64,000 nt of DNA from Flaccisagitta enflata. Lineage: Eukaryota > Chaetognatha > Sagittoidea > Aphragmophora. The notes beneath the pieces are model-generated. The model did not search any database and had not been told where the DNA came from. It was given only the letters and a program-made list of their open reading frames with translations. Made by a program: the position numbers and the translations under genes. Below are positions 25,753 to 38,942 of this stretch, piece by piece (position 1 is the first letter of the stretch; each line of letters begins with the position of its first letter). The DNA lies in NCBI GenBank assembly GCA_965153355.1, contig OZ231127.1, positions 52,514,001 to 52,578,000 of the forward strand, written 5' to 3'.

Positions 25753-26181
25753 GTTATTATCGATATATGCATGATGTCAGCCGTATTTTAGGATGATGCC
25801 AATCCCGGGTCGCGTTCTCCCGCGCAATGAAATTTTCCTTAATTTGCATATAGTGCTCTTCTTGGACTTGTTGATCAGTTTCTTTCCGTTGTTCCGTTGT
25901 TCTTCATCGTGGCAGATAGCCTGATGTGCAATACAACATGTTAAAACTAAAAACTTGGATCCCAAGCAAGTCGCGTACATTTGTAATCAATTTCTCTTTG
26001 CACTTGTCCGCAGAGAAATAATCGTTTGTCATGGCAGGTGAAATCTTAGTCACATCATGGCAGGAAATTCCAGGTTTCGTTCTAAAGGCCCGACAAAAAT
26101 TCCATGCCCAATCTCTAAGGTCTTTCCATGTATCCGTCTGTATACCTATCTATCATTTCTTGAAGTGAAGAGTTTGTGACT
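25750..26181. other. Unassigned spacer
   Basis: Mixed DNA; no feature recognised. Confidence 0.4.
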
Positions 26182-26695
<514 letters not shown>

Positions 26696-26833
26696 TTTTT
26701 AGTCGCGGACACGCGACTCTATAAGCCACTTTTCGATCGGTCGGTCCGTCGGTCCGTCGGTCCGTTGTTTTTCAAGGTTTACCGCTCCTGCCCACCCGTC
26801 CGCGACTAATGCCGCCGTGTATACGGCCTTGTT
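26696..26833 (+). mobile_element. Compact HINE-like element (138 bp)
   Basis: TTTTTAGTCGCGGACACGCGACTC, CTATAAGCCACTTTTCGATC, GGTCGGTCCGTC tract, CTCCTGCCCACCC, GTCCGCGACT (exact inverse), GCCGTGTATACGGC hairpin, CTTGTT. The shortest complete copy, so a good reference for the architecture. Confidence 0.82.
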
Positions 26834-27966
26834 GACCTACCTGACGCACGAAAAAGTTGCAAATTGCAAGTCGCTAAGTGTTAGAATGTGGATACATTGA
26901 AATTGTGTATTAACGTGGTGAGAAAGAATATTATAGAATGGTAACTATCATTGCTATCAAATGATCAAGATAAAGTTTGAACTAAAAAGAATGAAAGGTT
27001 GACTTGAACTAACGAGCGAAGGGAAGATTCGTCGGCCAAAATGTTTTCCTAGAAATATGCGAGAATCAACTATAAGAAAAAAAACATTTTGATAATTTCG
27101 TCTGCTTCGTAAAGCGTCAAAAATCAACGAGAAAAAAAAAGATTTTTTTCTTCTGAAGGCCGACGAGTGAAAAACACAAGACCTCTCTGAGCTTTTAGCT
27201 CCTTTCCACGATTAAATCGACATTTTCTGATTGTTTACTGCGCCGTGTGGTCGTTACTTGTTGTTTTAGTTTCTTTCTCTTGTTATCTCATTCTCTTTCT
27301 GGTTTTCTTCTTTCTGTTTTGATGGGAATCCCTCGAATTTGTTTGTAATTCAGCACACATTTATTCTCGTTAAAATCGAGTTGCTTTTCGATTTCGTGAG
27401 TAAAACGTGAATTTCAAAGCGACTCAATGTTCATTATTAAACAGAATCAAAGTAACCGCCCAAAAAGTGGGTGCACAACAAAAATGTCGGAGAAAAGAAA
27501 GCCAGTAAATGAATAAGGAAAATCGCAAAAAGCATTCATAAAACATCCGAAAATTTTTTTACGAAACAGCTGTCCACCGAGCTACAGTTTCCGTTCCACC
27601 AGCTCTATCCAAAAAATAGTCGTCTACAATTTCAGTGGAAAACCGCTCGTAAACGCAAAAATAAACTGTAATCCACCGAAAGACAGACCGACCGACCGAC
27701 GGGATCGACCGACCGACAAAGTGGGTTATTGAGTAGTGTAACACGGGACTTGAAACACTGTCCTTCAGTTACTCAGGTAAAGACGGGCCAATTTGACAAC
27801 AGACGGGAGAGTGGACAGTTGGACGTGGATACAGATTCTCCGGAAACTTGGTAAATGGCTTACAATAAAAACTCAAATGACATTCCTTGGAACTTTCTTC
27901 AATTCTCATCACTAAAGCATATTATTTTCTACGCATGTAAACCATCAAGATTTGTCGCCATAAAAC
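26834..27966. other. Unassigned; one eroded GACC patch
   Basis: 27684-27722 holds ACAGACCGACCGACCGAC and a second GACCGACCGAC, likely the tetranucleotide core of an eroded minus-strand modular element. No gene recognised. Confidence 0.4.
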
Positions 27967-29090
27967 TTTTTAGGTGCGACAAAGCACCTCAATAGCTGGC
28001 TGTGTCCGTTGGTTGGTTGGTTGGTCGGTTGGTCGGTCGGTTGGTCGGTCGGTTGGTAACGCATTCGTTCGACGATCCACACCGTCGCACCTAACTATGG
28101 CAAAAAAAAAAAACCGAACAGTTACTTCTTTTGCTCATAAATCCTTTGAAAATTCACCCAGTGTGCTGAAATTTTTACTGAAGTTACTTTTTAGTATCAT
28201 TAAGCATCACTGAAAAAATCAATGACCTGCTCTAAATAGTTTGAGAAATATAGATTTTTTAAAAGTGCTTGTCAGAAGATAAGAAATTCAATGTACACAC
28301 ATAAAAATTTACTAAGAATGAATAAACAAACTTAAAAAAACCATACTAAATCTAGTCCGATTTTGATGAAATTTGAAGTGGAAGTAGACCACATTGTTAG
28401 CAGGCTGTGATAAAAATTTCATTACAAAACTCCGATTATTTTAGCAGAAACAGCAAGTTTTCTAAACCTTTTTTTTGTGGTTTTTAGAATGAAGTAAATG
28501 AAGATGAAATCTGAAATAAAAATCGATGCTAAGGCCAGAGTTTTTTACCAATTATCATGATTTTTTAACTGGGAAGTTTTGTACATATGATTCATCTTCA
28601 GTAAAATTTTTGTGAACATTGAAGTATTTTTAGTCCCCCAAATTGCAAAAATATTCTAACAGGTAGCAGAATATTTCTTATCCTGAGCAAGCTTACAATC
28701 AACCAATATCTACCCCACTAGACTTTATCTGAGTAGATGCGAATTTTGCCTAGTATTAGTAAATATTACCATCAGACTGCAGTTCAAAAATCATGACAAA
28801 ACTCCCAAAACTTTTTGCACAATGCCAATTTTACTAAAAATGGAATTATTTTGATTTAGGATAAATGTCATCTCTGGCAGTCCAAAAAAGAAGTGACTTC
28901 AGTAAAAACGTGATAACGGCTAAAGTTTTCAATGGATTTTGATGAAATTTTAATCAGACATAGTTTATACCATGGTTATCATTCACTGCAAATTTTATGC
29001 AAATTGGTCAACATCTTCATACTTTTTTGCTCTCTCAAAAGTTGTTCGGTTTTTTTTTTTGCCATAGTTATTGGCCTACTTGGCCTTGTT
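27967..29090 (+). mobile_element. HINE-like element, AGGTGCGAC subtype, split by a MITE
   Basis: TTTTTAGGTGCGACAAAGCACCTC, GTTGGTCGG tract and 3' word GTCGCACCT (exact inverse) to 28091. After the MITE, TTGGCCTACTTGGCCTTGTT completes the 3' hairpin and end. An uninterrupted relative lies at 29626-29732. Confidence 0.8.
28094..29068. mobile_element. Tc1/mariner-like MITE, copy 1 (975 bp)
   Basis: TIRs begin ACTATGGC, then an A run, then CCGAACA (about 27 bp). Flanked by TA on both sides (28092-28093 and 29069-29070). Copy 2 at 32506-33477 is about 97 percent identical by eye. No transposase frame. Confidence 0.88.
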
Positions 29091-29625
29091 TTCTTACAAT
29101 TACTGTATAACATATCCATTTTTATCGGCCTGTTATGGAATCTTGTCAATCATATTTTGGTGATAATGATATTTAGGTACCTCCAAGTTTTTTAACGTCT
29201 TTAAAAACGGGCGGTTGTTTGGGCTTTTGATCTGGACGCCCGAGTTTGAAAACATGACGGTTAAGACAGTCTGACCGACAATCATTATGACGAAATCATT
29301 TCAACCGCCAAACTCGAAGATTTTTCGGTCGGTGAAAGTGTAATAAAAGAGAATTTCTGAAATGAATAAGGACGGAGCTCGAAGCGAAAGGCTGCACTGA
29401 AATGTGATTTGCTCTCGATTGACGCGTATGCTTGCAGGATTCATAAGTTTGATGATAGTTATTCTAGAATAAGTTAATAGAAATAACTTGATTTTTTTTA
29501 AATTGATTTAGTTTTATATATCTTCAACAAAATTTCTTTTTTTGCGTCTTATCATCTCTTTACAAGAGTGTGTCCAAAAATCTGTAGGTAGATTTTGAAG
29601 GTTTTTTTTTTGTTTCTTCATTTGT
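29071..29625. other. Unassigned apart from the first 20 bases
   Basis: 29071-29090 belong to the split element. The remainder is mixed AT-rich DNA with a Cys/Leu-rich frame of no known family before it. Confidence 0.35.
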
Positions 29626-29732
29626 TTAAATGCATTAAAGCACCTCTATAACTGGCTGTGTCTGTCGGTCGGTTGGCTAACACATTGTTTGACGATCCAC
29701 ACGTTGCACCTTATTGACCTACTTGGCCTTGT
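29626..29732 (+). mobile_element. HINE-like element, empty-site relative of the split copy
   Basis: AAAGCACCTCTATAACTGGC, CGGTCGGTTGG, GACGATCCACACGTTGCACC, then TTATTGACCTACTTGGCC and TTGTT. It shows the sequence without the MITE present at 28094. Confidence 0.7.
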
Positions 29733-31099
29733 TTCTTTTACATTATATTGTATTGAAACTATCCAACCTCAGCCATGTTAATCTCATCACTAGAAGATGC
29801 TTATTTATCATCCATGCCCAAATTTATACCACATTTCTTTATCACCATGGAAAAATATTCATTGAGTAATAATCATGTTTGAAGATGTATGTTCTGATTT
29901 CAACGGACCCAAACCAATGTGCAGAAGGAAAACTTGAAAAGGGAATGACCCATTTTTCCCGCAAGTCGAAAACTATGGGGTTCTTCGATTGTTATTACAT
30001 TTATTATTGATCTGCCGAAGGTAAAAGTGAATGTGAAGTCATGAAAGACATGAACGGGGGTGTCGATGTGGTCATGAATTTGGCAAAAATGGCTATGGAT
30101 TTCTAACAGAGGAGGGGGGAGATAAAACTCTAAATTGAATGAACTATGAGCGCGAAATTGGACGACTAAGTGTTAGAATTTCATAAGAGGATACTGTTTA
30201 CATCGCTAGCGTAAAAAAAAAACAAAGAAAAAACAAAAACAAAAACAAAAACAAAAACAAACAAACAAACAAACAAACAATGATTTACGATCTAGAATCA
30301 GTAGTAGTAAATATATTTGAAAAAAGATATAGACAAAATAACTACGAATTAGAAATGGGGATAAAACAGTCAGGGATATGAGAAAGAAGAGGAAGATGTT
30401 TAAAATAGGAGTTCATTTAGCCTGATAGCTTGCGCTCTATGGTTTTAGGGATGAACTTTTTTTCTTTTTTTTTGAAAAATGACAGGGAGAGGAAAATGAG
30501 AAGTAGAACCTACTGAGAGATTGACAAGCTTGACAAGAGTGAAATTAATGAAAGAAGGCGAAAAAAGAGGTGAGATCAAAACATACAATCAACAAGTTCT
30601 TAAAATCAAAAGTTTGAAGATGCGCCTAGAATGAGCATGAAAATTGCTATACCTTTTGATAATTCTCATTTATTTCACTGCAAAAATGTGTTTACTTTTA
30701 AAGATGATTGAAACTCCTGTAACAAAAAAAGATTGTGATTTGTCAATGTTTATCCGTTTCAAAAAAAAAAACGAAAAAAAAAAACAGTCAGACCGACGCT
30801 AAGAAACCAGCTTATTTAGATTGAGGGTTATCTAAGAATGGACTGGCAGTGAAAGTGTTAGATTGAAGGGGTGAAAAAAGAGGAGAAAGTGAAAATAGTG
30901 AATGAATGAGATTCCTTCAATTTTTTTTACTTTTCGCACGTGAAAATTCGTCGAATTTGACACTCCACACCCAAAAAGCCAAATGGACCCCCAAAATGCT
31001 TCTTTCTCTATTCTTAATCGTTCCTCTTTCTTTCATTCTCCCCATCTGTCTGTCGGTCACATTTTGTTCCTGACATGCGTTTTTTTTCTTCTTCCTCAC
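29733..31099. other. Unassigned AT-rich sequence
   Basis: Contains an AAAAAC/AAAC run (30225-30281) and A runs. No gene or transposon end recognised. Confidence 0.4.
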
Positions 31100-31161
31100 T
31101 TTCATTCTTTCTTTCTTTTTTTCTTTCTTTTTTAATTTCTTTCTTTCTTTTTTAATTTTTT

Positions 31162-31240
<79 letters not shown>

Positions 31241-31331
31241 CTACTTGATAAGTAATCATACTATGAGAGTATGAGTTCTCCTGTATTTCTTTCTATCTGT
31301 CTTCCTTTCTTTCTTTCTTTCTTTCTTTCTG

Positions 31332-31370
<39 letters not shown>

Positions 31371-31375
31371 CTACT
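31100..31375. repeat. Two (TTTC)n blocks and a local duplication
   Basis: The segment CTCTACTTGAT.AGTAATC.TACTATGAG...TTCTCCTGTATTTCT follows each TTTC block (31239-31291 and 31370-31421), so block plus flank duplicated together. Confidence 0.88.
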
Positions 31376-31421
31376 TGATCAGTAATCCTACTATGAGGGT
31401 ATGAGTTCTCCTGTATTTCTA

Positions 31422-32009
31422 AGTCTAGATGGCATCTACGGCCATTTGAGAGAGTTTTATCCGGACCTTTCTATGGCATTCTGCGCCTTTTTTTTTTTTC
31501 TTCCTTTCTTTTTTTTTGCCCCATGCGTTTTTAAGAAAACTATGACTAGGAAAGTCTGCCAAAAGAAAGATAAAGAGCGCGATAAAAGCTTCCCGAGAGA
31601 ACCGTCAAAAGTTATTTTCGATTCATTCTTCTGTTTGAAAATTTAAAAAACGCCTGACCTAAACATTTGTGAAAGTATAGGGTAATACCCCAATCCTAAG
31701 CCATTGAATTGCATTACAACGATATCTTCCTCATGCTGTACGTGAATTCGTTAAACGGTTTTGAAGCACGCGCATTCCAACTTTAAAGCACATAGACTTC
31801 TTTAGAGGCACATAGACTTCTGTAGAGCGTAGACGGTCACAGATGAGTTCTAATGCAAATTTGTTTTGCAAATGTAATAAGTCTATACTACGAATACGAT
31901 ATGCAAATCAGCATTTGCGTCGAAAATTCGATACGAGAACGCGTATGAGCCGGTTAATGGACGGGCACATATAAAAAAATTCCAGTTACTTAACAACGAT
32001 TGAAGCAAA
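31422..32009. other. Unassigned sequence
   Basis: A 17-base local duplication, AGGCACATAGACTTCT-like, lies at 31788-31822. No gene recognised. Confidence 0.4.
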
Positions 32010-32231
32010 TAAACAGTCAGTGGACAAAACAAAATAGGTAAAGAGCTCACTCTGTTGGCTTTGATCCTACCTACTGTTATCAAACAGCAGGCTGTAAACA
32101 ACAACTGGTTGTAAAAATTACAGCCGGCTGTCATGCTACAAAGTCGGCAAAAATCTGACTCTAACCAAATAGAACCAGACCTGCAAATTCATAATTCTGG
32201 TGAAATTCTGACAAGTTTGATATGTCACAAC

Positions 32232-32351
32232 TAGGGATGTGGAAGCGATTGACCGCTTCCAATTTGGAGGATGGGATAGCTACTAGTACTTGAACTGTAA
32301 AGTGGAAGCGGAAGCGGAAGCGGAAGAAAATCGACTGCTTCCACATCCCTA
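32232..32351. mobile_element. 120-bp hAT-like MITE
   Basis: TIRs TAGGGATGTGGAAGC are exact; 8-bp duplications GTCACAAC at 32224-32231 and 32352-32359. The inner GGAAGCGGAAGC repeats form extra hairpin potential. The related foldback at 42.7-43.3 kb shows the unoccupied sequence. Confidence 0.9.
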
Positions 32352-32423
32352 GTCACAACATATACTTTTATATGAAAATAAAAATTTTTTATCCATGTTT
32401 GATAAAATTATAATACAATGTTT

Positions 32424-33653
32424 GGTACTGATTTCGAACTTGGTGATGTCTTTTGTTTTACTGACTTTCTAAGCGGGTTTTTATCTAGGGTTAGGGGTAG
32501 GGTTAACTATGGCAAAAAAAAAAACCGAACAGTTACTTCTTTTGCTCATAAATCCTTTGAAAATTCACCCAGTGTGCTGAAATTTTTACTGAAGTTACTT
32601 TTTAGTATCATTAAGCTTCACTGAAAAAATCAATGACCTGCTCTAAATAGTTTGAGAATTAAACATTTTTTAAAAGTGCTTGTCAGAAGATAAGAAATTC
32701 AATGTGCACACATAAGAATTTACTAAGAATGAATAAACAAACTTAAAAAAACCATACTAAATCTAGTCCAATTTTGATGAAATTTGAAGTGGAAGTAGAC
32801 CACATTGTTAGCAGGCTGTGATAAAAATTTCATTACAAAACTCCGATTATTTTAGCAGAAACAGCAAGTTTTCTAAAACTTTTTTTGTGGTTTTTAGAAT
32901 GAAATAAATGAAGATGAAATCTGAAATATAAATCGATGCTAAGGCCAGAGTTTTTTACCAATTATCATGATTTTTTAATTGGGAACTTTTGTACATATGA
33001 TTCATCTCCAGTAAAATTTTTGTGAATATTAAAGCATTTTTAGTCCCCCAAATTGCAAAAATATTCTAACAGGTAGCAGAATATTTCTTATCCTGAGAAA
33101 GCTTACAATCAACCAATATCTACCCCACTAAACTTTATCTGAGTAGATGCGAATTTTGCGTAGTATTAGTAAATATTACCATCAGACTACAGTTCAAAAA
33201 TCATGACAAAACTCCCAAAACTTTTTGCACAATGCCAATTTTACTAAAAATGGTATTATTTTGATTTAGGATAAACGTCATCTCTGGCAGTCCAAAAAAG
33301 AAGTGACTTCAGTAAAAACGTGATAACGGCTAAAGTTTTCGACGGATTTTGATGAAATTTTAACCAGACATAGTCCATATCATGGTTATCATTCACTGTA
33401 AATTTTATGCAAATTGGTCAACATCTTCATACTTTTTTGCTCTCTCAAAAGTTGTTCGGTTTTTTTTTTGCCATAGTTAGGGTTAAGGTTGGGGTTGGGG
33501 GTGGTTTTAGGGTTAGGGTTAGGGCTACCGTTAGGGCTAGGTGAGAGCTGGGTTAAATACATTTCAACCCGAATCTACTTGAATGAAAGCTTCGCCCAAA
33601 CGGGAAAACCCGATAAAAACAAAAGATCAGTATCGTCTTTGAAATTTCTTCCT
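32424..33653 (+). mobile_element. TTAGGG-bearing insertion with 7-bp direct repeats
   Basis: AATGTTT stands at 32417-32423 and 33654-33660; the related foldback at 42.7-43.3 kb has this site once. The insertion has TGTCTTTTGTTTT, AAGCGGGTTT and TTAGGG-like tracts (32487-32505 and 33478-33545), matching the repeat at 3041-3285. The tract is split by the mariner-like MITE. Superfamily unknown. Confidence 0.6.
32506..33477. mobile_element. Tc1/mariner-like MITE, copy 2 (972 bp)
   Basis: Same TIRs as copy 1. The flanking TA (32504-32505 and 33478-33479) is the TA of a TTAGGG unit, so the MITE entered a telomere-like repeat. Confidence 0.88.
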
Positions 33654-33909
33654 AATGTTTAGAGATTATTTCTTATAAAAAGTGTTAAGTGTGACATGTC
33701 AAACTTCTCAGAATTTCATCAGGATTATGAGTATGCTAGTCACGTTCTATTTTATTTAGTTCAGATTTTTGCCGACTTTGTAAGATGACAGCCGGCTGTA
33801 ATTTTCACAACCAGTTGTTGTTTACAGCCTGCTGTTTGATAACAGTAAGTTGGATCAAAGACAACGGAGTGAGCTCTCTACCTATTTTGTTTTGTCCACA
33901 GACTGTAAA

Positions 33910-34598
33910 GTAATTCGCTATTGAAATGAAATGAAAACGAAGTGTAATGGACAAAGAGCAACAAAAATGCAACAACGACTACGACTACAGGATGCTACGG
34001 ACTGAACAAACAAAAGTCCTTTCATCCCAGTGGTTGTCGCCCTTTCTTACCGATTTCTCCGACTCTCGATCTCGTGTCTTCGTCGGCCTCACCACCGGTC
34101 ATAAAAAGAGGAAATCAGTCGGAAGGTCAGAACGGAACATAATGGGTCATAATGGGTCAACGGGTCAAAATGGGGTCACGGTCGATCAAAGTTCCGCCGT
34201 GTGATCAAATAAAAGCCAAGTCGGTGTCCCAATGACAAATCATCGACAGCAGCAGATGGCCGTTTTGGAAAGAGAGATGTTCGTTTGAAGTAATCGCGGA
34301 GATCACAGATTGAAGATCTGAGATTGGAGGGGGAGAATCAAATAAGAGTCCGTCTGTCGTTTTTTTCGCGCTTACACGTGGGATCACGAAAGGATATGAT
34401 TGTGATTGAGTCCGGGCGCGATAAAAGGGAAAAGTGGAATGAGTCCATTGGCATCGCGTGAAATTTTGAATGATTGAGTGTAATTCCTGAAAGTCAGGCC
34501 ATGGGCACGCAGTCAGACGAACAAACCGATTATTCTTTTGTAAAACCTTGAATTGTATCAATTGTTTTAAGGGGAAGAAAAAACTAGAATGAGTGAAA
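33910..34598. other. Unassigned sequence
   Basis: Mixed composition with short open frames on both strands, none recognised. Confidence 0.4.
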
Positions 34599-34770
<172 letters not shown>

Positions 34771-35730
34771 AAACAACGCGGGCATCATTTTGATCTAGTT
34801 CAGGATTCATAAGATAAGAATTTCCGTGAAAATTTGAAGTGATCAACATCCTGCCAAATCTTAAAGAAATGAAAATATTTTCCTTGAAACTTCGTACAAG
34901 AATCAAACAATCTTTGCCCCGATGCGCTTCTCTATCATGGCTCATCTGGCTGTGTCTGCACATGTTTGCCTTGCTAAGGAATAAAGAATAGAATATAAAT
35001 GAATTGTCATTATTGTTTGTCCGTTGATCTTACCCGATTTATTTTACTTGAGAGTCGAGATAGGACCATTTTTTATTCATTGGGTAATCTGACAATCTGT
35101 TGCCTAGCCTGTCCGTTGGTCTGTCTTTCTTTCAACCGGTCTATCTATCTCTGTTGATCATGTTTTCAACTGTACCATTGTTTACAATTGTGTCAGTTCT
35201 TCGGTTTATCAATGAGACAACCGTGGGTGCACCTTCTTACCAACCCGGCCTTGTCTTTTTTATCTAACCTTGATTTGCCAATGTCTTACCACTCAGAAGC
35301 CGAGGAAGATCAAAAGAAAACAAAAACGGCGTCTATCGGTTTTTTTTTTCATCGACGTGGTCGTTGTCCTGAGGTTGTTTTTATCTTTTCGTCTTTCCTT
35401 GTTTTGATTTGTACACAGGAAAAGATTTTATTTGTATTGTATATATATTCATTTTATCGAGTTTGATCGATATTGACCATGAACGCGCAAATCAACAGAC
35501 CCAATCGCAAATAGTCCGTTTAGCTGCACCTCGCTATCATCGGTAATCCATTTCTGGATTAGGACCGGAGCCACTCTGATTTTTTGAGCTTTCTAGAAAT
35601 CTCAACATAGCCGTCAGTGTCCTAACAGTGCGTGGTAACAAAATGAACACATTCAATGTTCAGTTGTTGAACTCCACTTCTTCTTATCTTTTCCTTCCTT
35701 CAATCCTAACCACGATTATGATTTGTATAT
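34771..35730. other. Unassigned sequence
   Basis: AT-rich DNA with an isolated CCAACCCGGCCTTGTC (35239-35254) that resembles a modular 3' end. No gene recognised. Confidence 0.35.
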
Positions 35731-35994
35731 TCATAGTTCGCCTTTTCTCACACATTTTTTTCGTGTTCTACTTTTCAGGCTGATGTTGTTGTAGTTATCT
35801 CGTCGAATGTAAACAAAACGGAATTCCTCCTCTTTGTTATCAAAAACATCATCATCATCTTCGTTGTCGTCGTCATCGTTTTCCCGGTCGTCGTCGCCTT
35901 CGTCATCATCGTCGTCGTCGGCGTCGTCGTCGTCATCATGGTTCGGCGGCGACGGTGAGATTACGTCAACAAATTGACGGCTGTCGTTTGAACA
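35731..35994 (-). other. Possible acidic coding exon (unproven)
   Basis: On the minus strand a frame of 87 codons without a stop runs from after a TAA at 35995-35997 to a TGA at 35731-35733. Its first part is Asp/Glu-rich, with GAT and GAC mixed and broken by Ala, Gly, Arg, Asn and Glu. The second part (FRFVYIRRDNYNNISLKS) is complex. Mixed synonymous codons hint at selection on protein, but an imperfect GAC/GTC repeat would look similar. There is no Met at the head, so it would have to be an internal exon. No family recognised. Confidence 0.2.
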
Positions 35995-36713
35995 TTACGT
36001 CAATATCGACCTAAAACTGACGTCACCGGCCAAGTGGAAGCACTCGCCAAACGTAAATAAAATCTTGAAAATGAATATTCGGATCTTAACTGATCATTCT
36101 TTCCGGCAAGTGCACGTGGTGATCTTTGCTAATTTGATGTTCTAAGAATTAAAATACATCCATCCCAATTTATAGCTAGAGATACTCGTAGAGCCGAAAT
36201 AAAACCGCAAACAACACGACGTCTTATCTCCCTGAAAAAAAAATAACGAAAATTGCCCACTATCGACGGGATCATTTTGGATTAAACCAACGTTATCGGA
36301 CTCGCAAAGAAAACGGTATGTTTTGAAGTAAAATGGCTCATTCTATCTTCTTATGCGTCAAAATGTTTGGTTATTGTTTTTGACTTGAAAAGCTCTCCTA
36401 CTTAAAAATTGCTCTGTTACTATGGAAGTGCACTCTATCCAGTTCAGACACGCCTAAAACTAAAGTCTAGCGATTTCAATCGTGGTGTTAACAAAGATAT
36501 GGGATTTTTTTCTAAGACGATATCATGTTTTTTACAACAACGCACTTCACCATACACATAAAGTCATAATGCCCTGCTCTTGTTATTCTCTTGATGGTAC
36601 CAATACTGATTCTGGAGAAACGAGATTTTATTGAAATTGAGAATGTGAAGCAAACGTGAGTCGTAGAGTAAATGGCATAACGTGAAATTGAAATCCATTT
36701 CATTCCACCACGA

Positions 36714-36715
<2 letters not shown>
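35995..36715. other. Unassigned sequence
   Basis: Several GACGTCA/TGACGT motifs lie at 35960-36025. Otherwise AT-rich without a recognised feature. Confidence 0.35.
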
Positions 36716-36776
<61 letters not shown>

Positions 36777-36838
36777 GGAGAGAGAGACAGAGAGAGACAG
36801 AGAGAGACAGAGAGAGAGAGAGAGAGACAGAGAGAGAC
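36716..36838. repeat. (GA)n microsatellite with ACAG variants
   Basis: About 60 GA units; the right part reads GAGAGAGACA periodically. It abuts the TIR element directly. Confidence 0.96.
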
Positions 36839-38378
36839 AGGGAATACCCCACCAAAGAAAACGTCATATTTCTGCTTCAAGAAATGATAATCTAATTCTG
36901 AAAAAAGTTCGTGAAAGATCTTTCAAACCGATTTTGTCTGTATTAATCTAACAAATTGGGTTTTGAAAAAATAACCGACTCGGAATAACTGAAAAATGCT
37001 CAATTTTTGAGAAAAATCACTATTTTTCTAAAAAAAATTAGTAAGAGTTGCTCATTTTTCCTCTGCCATTTCTCAACAAATTGTGCCATACTGCTGGAAA
37101 CGATCTCTAATTGAAGATATCTTTTTAGTCGCGTGCTACGCGACTCTACACCCCGCTTTGTCGGTCGGTCCGTCGGTCCGTCGGTCCGTCGGTCGGTCCG
37201 TCCGTCGGTCCATCACACTTTACTTCTTGTGGGTTTTTGCGTTCTTTGGCCTCACTGCTCCTGCCCAAATGATGAAGCGACCTCAAATATGGCCCATGCC
37301 CACCCGCACGCGACTGGGGTAGCCGTTTATCCGGTCTTGTTAAAAATTAGTATCTGAAAAGTTTTGTGAGTTTCCCATCGTATTTCTATCAAATTGATAC
37401 ATTTTTCACAAAGATTTCCAGAGCAAAAATGTTGTTTTTGGCCTCTGATAGGCAAATTTCTGATCTTACATAGATTTACAGCCTGATCATTTTGTGCAAT
37501 CAAAATCGACTTCAAAATACTATCTAGGAAAAAAGTTTAACAGCACTTAACACAGAACTTAGCACAAAACTCCTGTATCTGATTGTTTTTGGTTATTTTT
37601 GTATCTATACTAATTAGAACAAAAGTGAAAAACAATTTTCAATCCAGTTTATGGACCCTGAGTTTGGTTTGTCTATCACAACCAAGAGGTGGTTGCGGTG
37701 AAAACAGTAGATTTTGGTCATTTTGACTGCCAAATTGGACTACCTCTCTCTTCAAATCTGACTTAAAATCCATGAGATTATCAAACTAGAGCTCAAGATC
37801 TAACCAGCGGTGAAACCCGCATGTCTTATCATTTTTTGGGTAAAATTTGACAGAATTTCAAAGATTGAAGGGTAGGAGACCCATTTTTTCCCCATTTTTC
37901 AAAGAACTTGATCGACTTCAAATTAATGGCATTTCTAAACGGTTTGAAGCACAGTGACCAGATTGCACTCAGATTTTAGATTTTTTGACGTAGATTAAAA
38001 TGCTCATGAATTTTTTGCACTTATCTAAATGAGAAGATGAGATATCTCTTTTTGAAGGTGCTGCTATACATATTTCCTACATAGTATCTTTCATTCAAGC
38101 CCAACCCTGGAGTTTTTGACTTTTTGCTCAATAGCTTGAGAAGTTTTATCAAAATCAGTGAACCCACTCCGAAACCCTTAAAAAGGAAAATGCGTGCCTC
38201 GCCATTTTTAAGATTTCTTTTCATGCAACAGTACAGACACAGTTTTGAAGTTGTGTTTATTTTATCTCAAAAAATCGATTTAAAAAAAGCTTTTTAGAAC
38301 TTTTTTCAGAATTTGATTATCTCTTCTAGAAGCTAAAATATGACGTTTTCTTTTGTGGCAGTTTGCGGGGTATTCCCT
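36839..38378. mobile_element. TIR element, 1.5 kb, non-autonomous
   Basis: Ends AGGGAATACCCC plus AAAGAAAACGTCATATTT and TTCTGAAAAAAGTTC are inverted over about 90 bases (36839-36930 and 38285-38378), with a 6-base indel. No target duplication is visible because the left flank is a microsatellite. A modular element is nested at 37122. Superfamily uncertain. Confidence 0.72.
37122..37341 (+). mobile_element. HINE-like element nested in the TIR element
   Basis: TTTTTAGTCGCGTGCTACGCGACTC-type start, CTACACCCCGCTTTGTCGG, CGGTCCGT tract, CTGCTCCTGCCCAAATG, GCACGCGACT (exact inverse), GCCGTTTATCCGGTC, TTGTT. Confidence 0.82.

Positions 38379-38940
<562 letters not shown>

Positions 38941-38942
<2 letters not shown>

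Larger units (their letters stand above)
32014..33905. mobile_element. Long-armed foldback transposon, composite (1.9 kb)
   Basis: Inverted arms of about 210 bp (CAGTCAGTGGACAAAAC... and its inverse) are flanked by TAAA at 32010-32013 and 33906-33909. The same arms form a 528-bp element at 42739. The interior has been hit by a hAT MITE (32232-32351) and by a 1.2-kb insertion (32424-33653) which itself holds a mariner-like MITE. Confidence 0.85.

Noticed and set aside
28932-29195. 87-codon hydrophobic frame resembling a membrane protein
   Set aside because: It overlaps the right end and flank of the mariner-like MITE; hydrophobicity comes from T-rich DNA.
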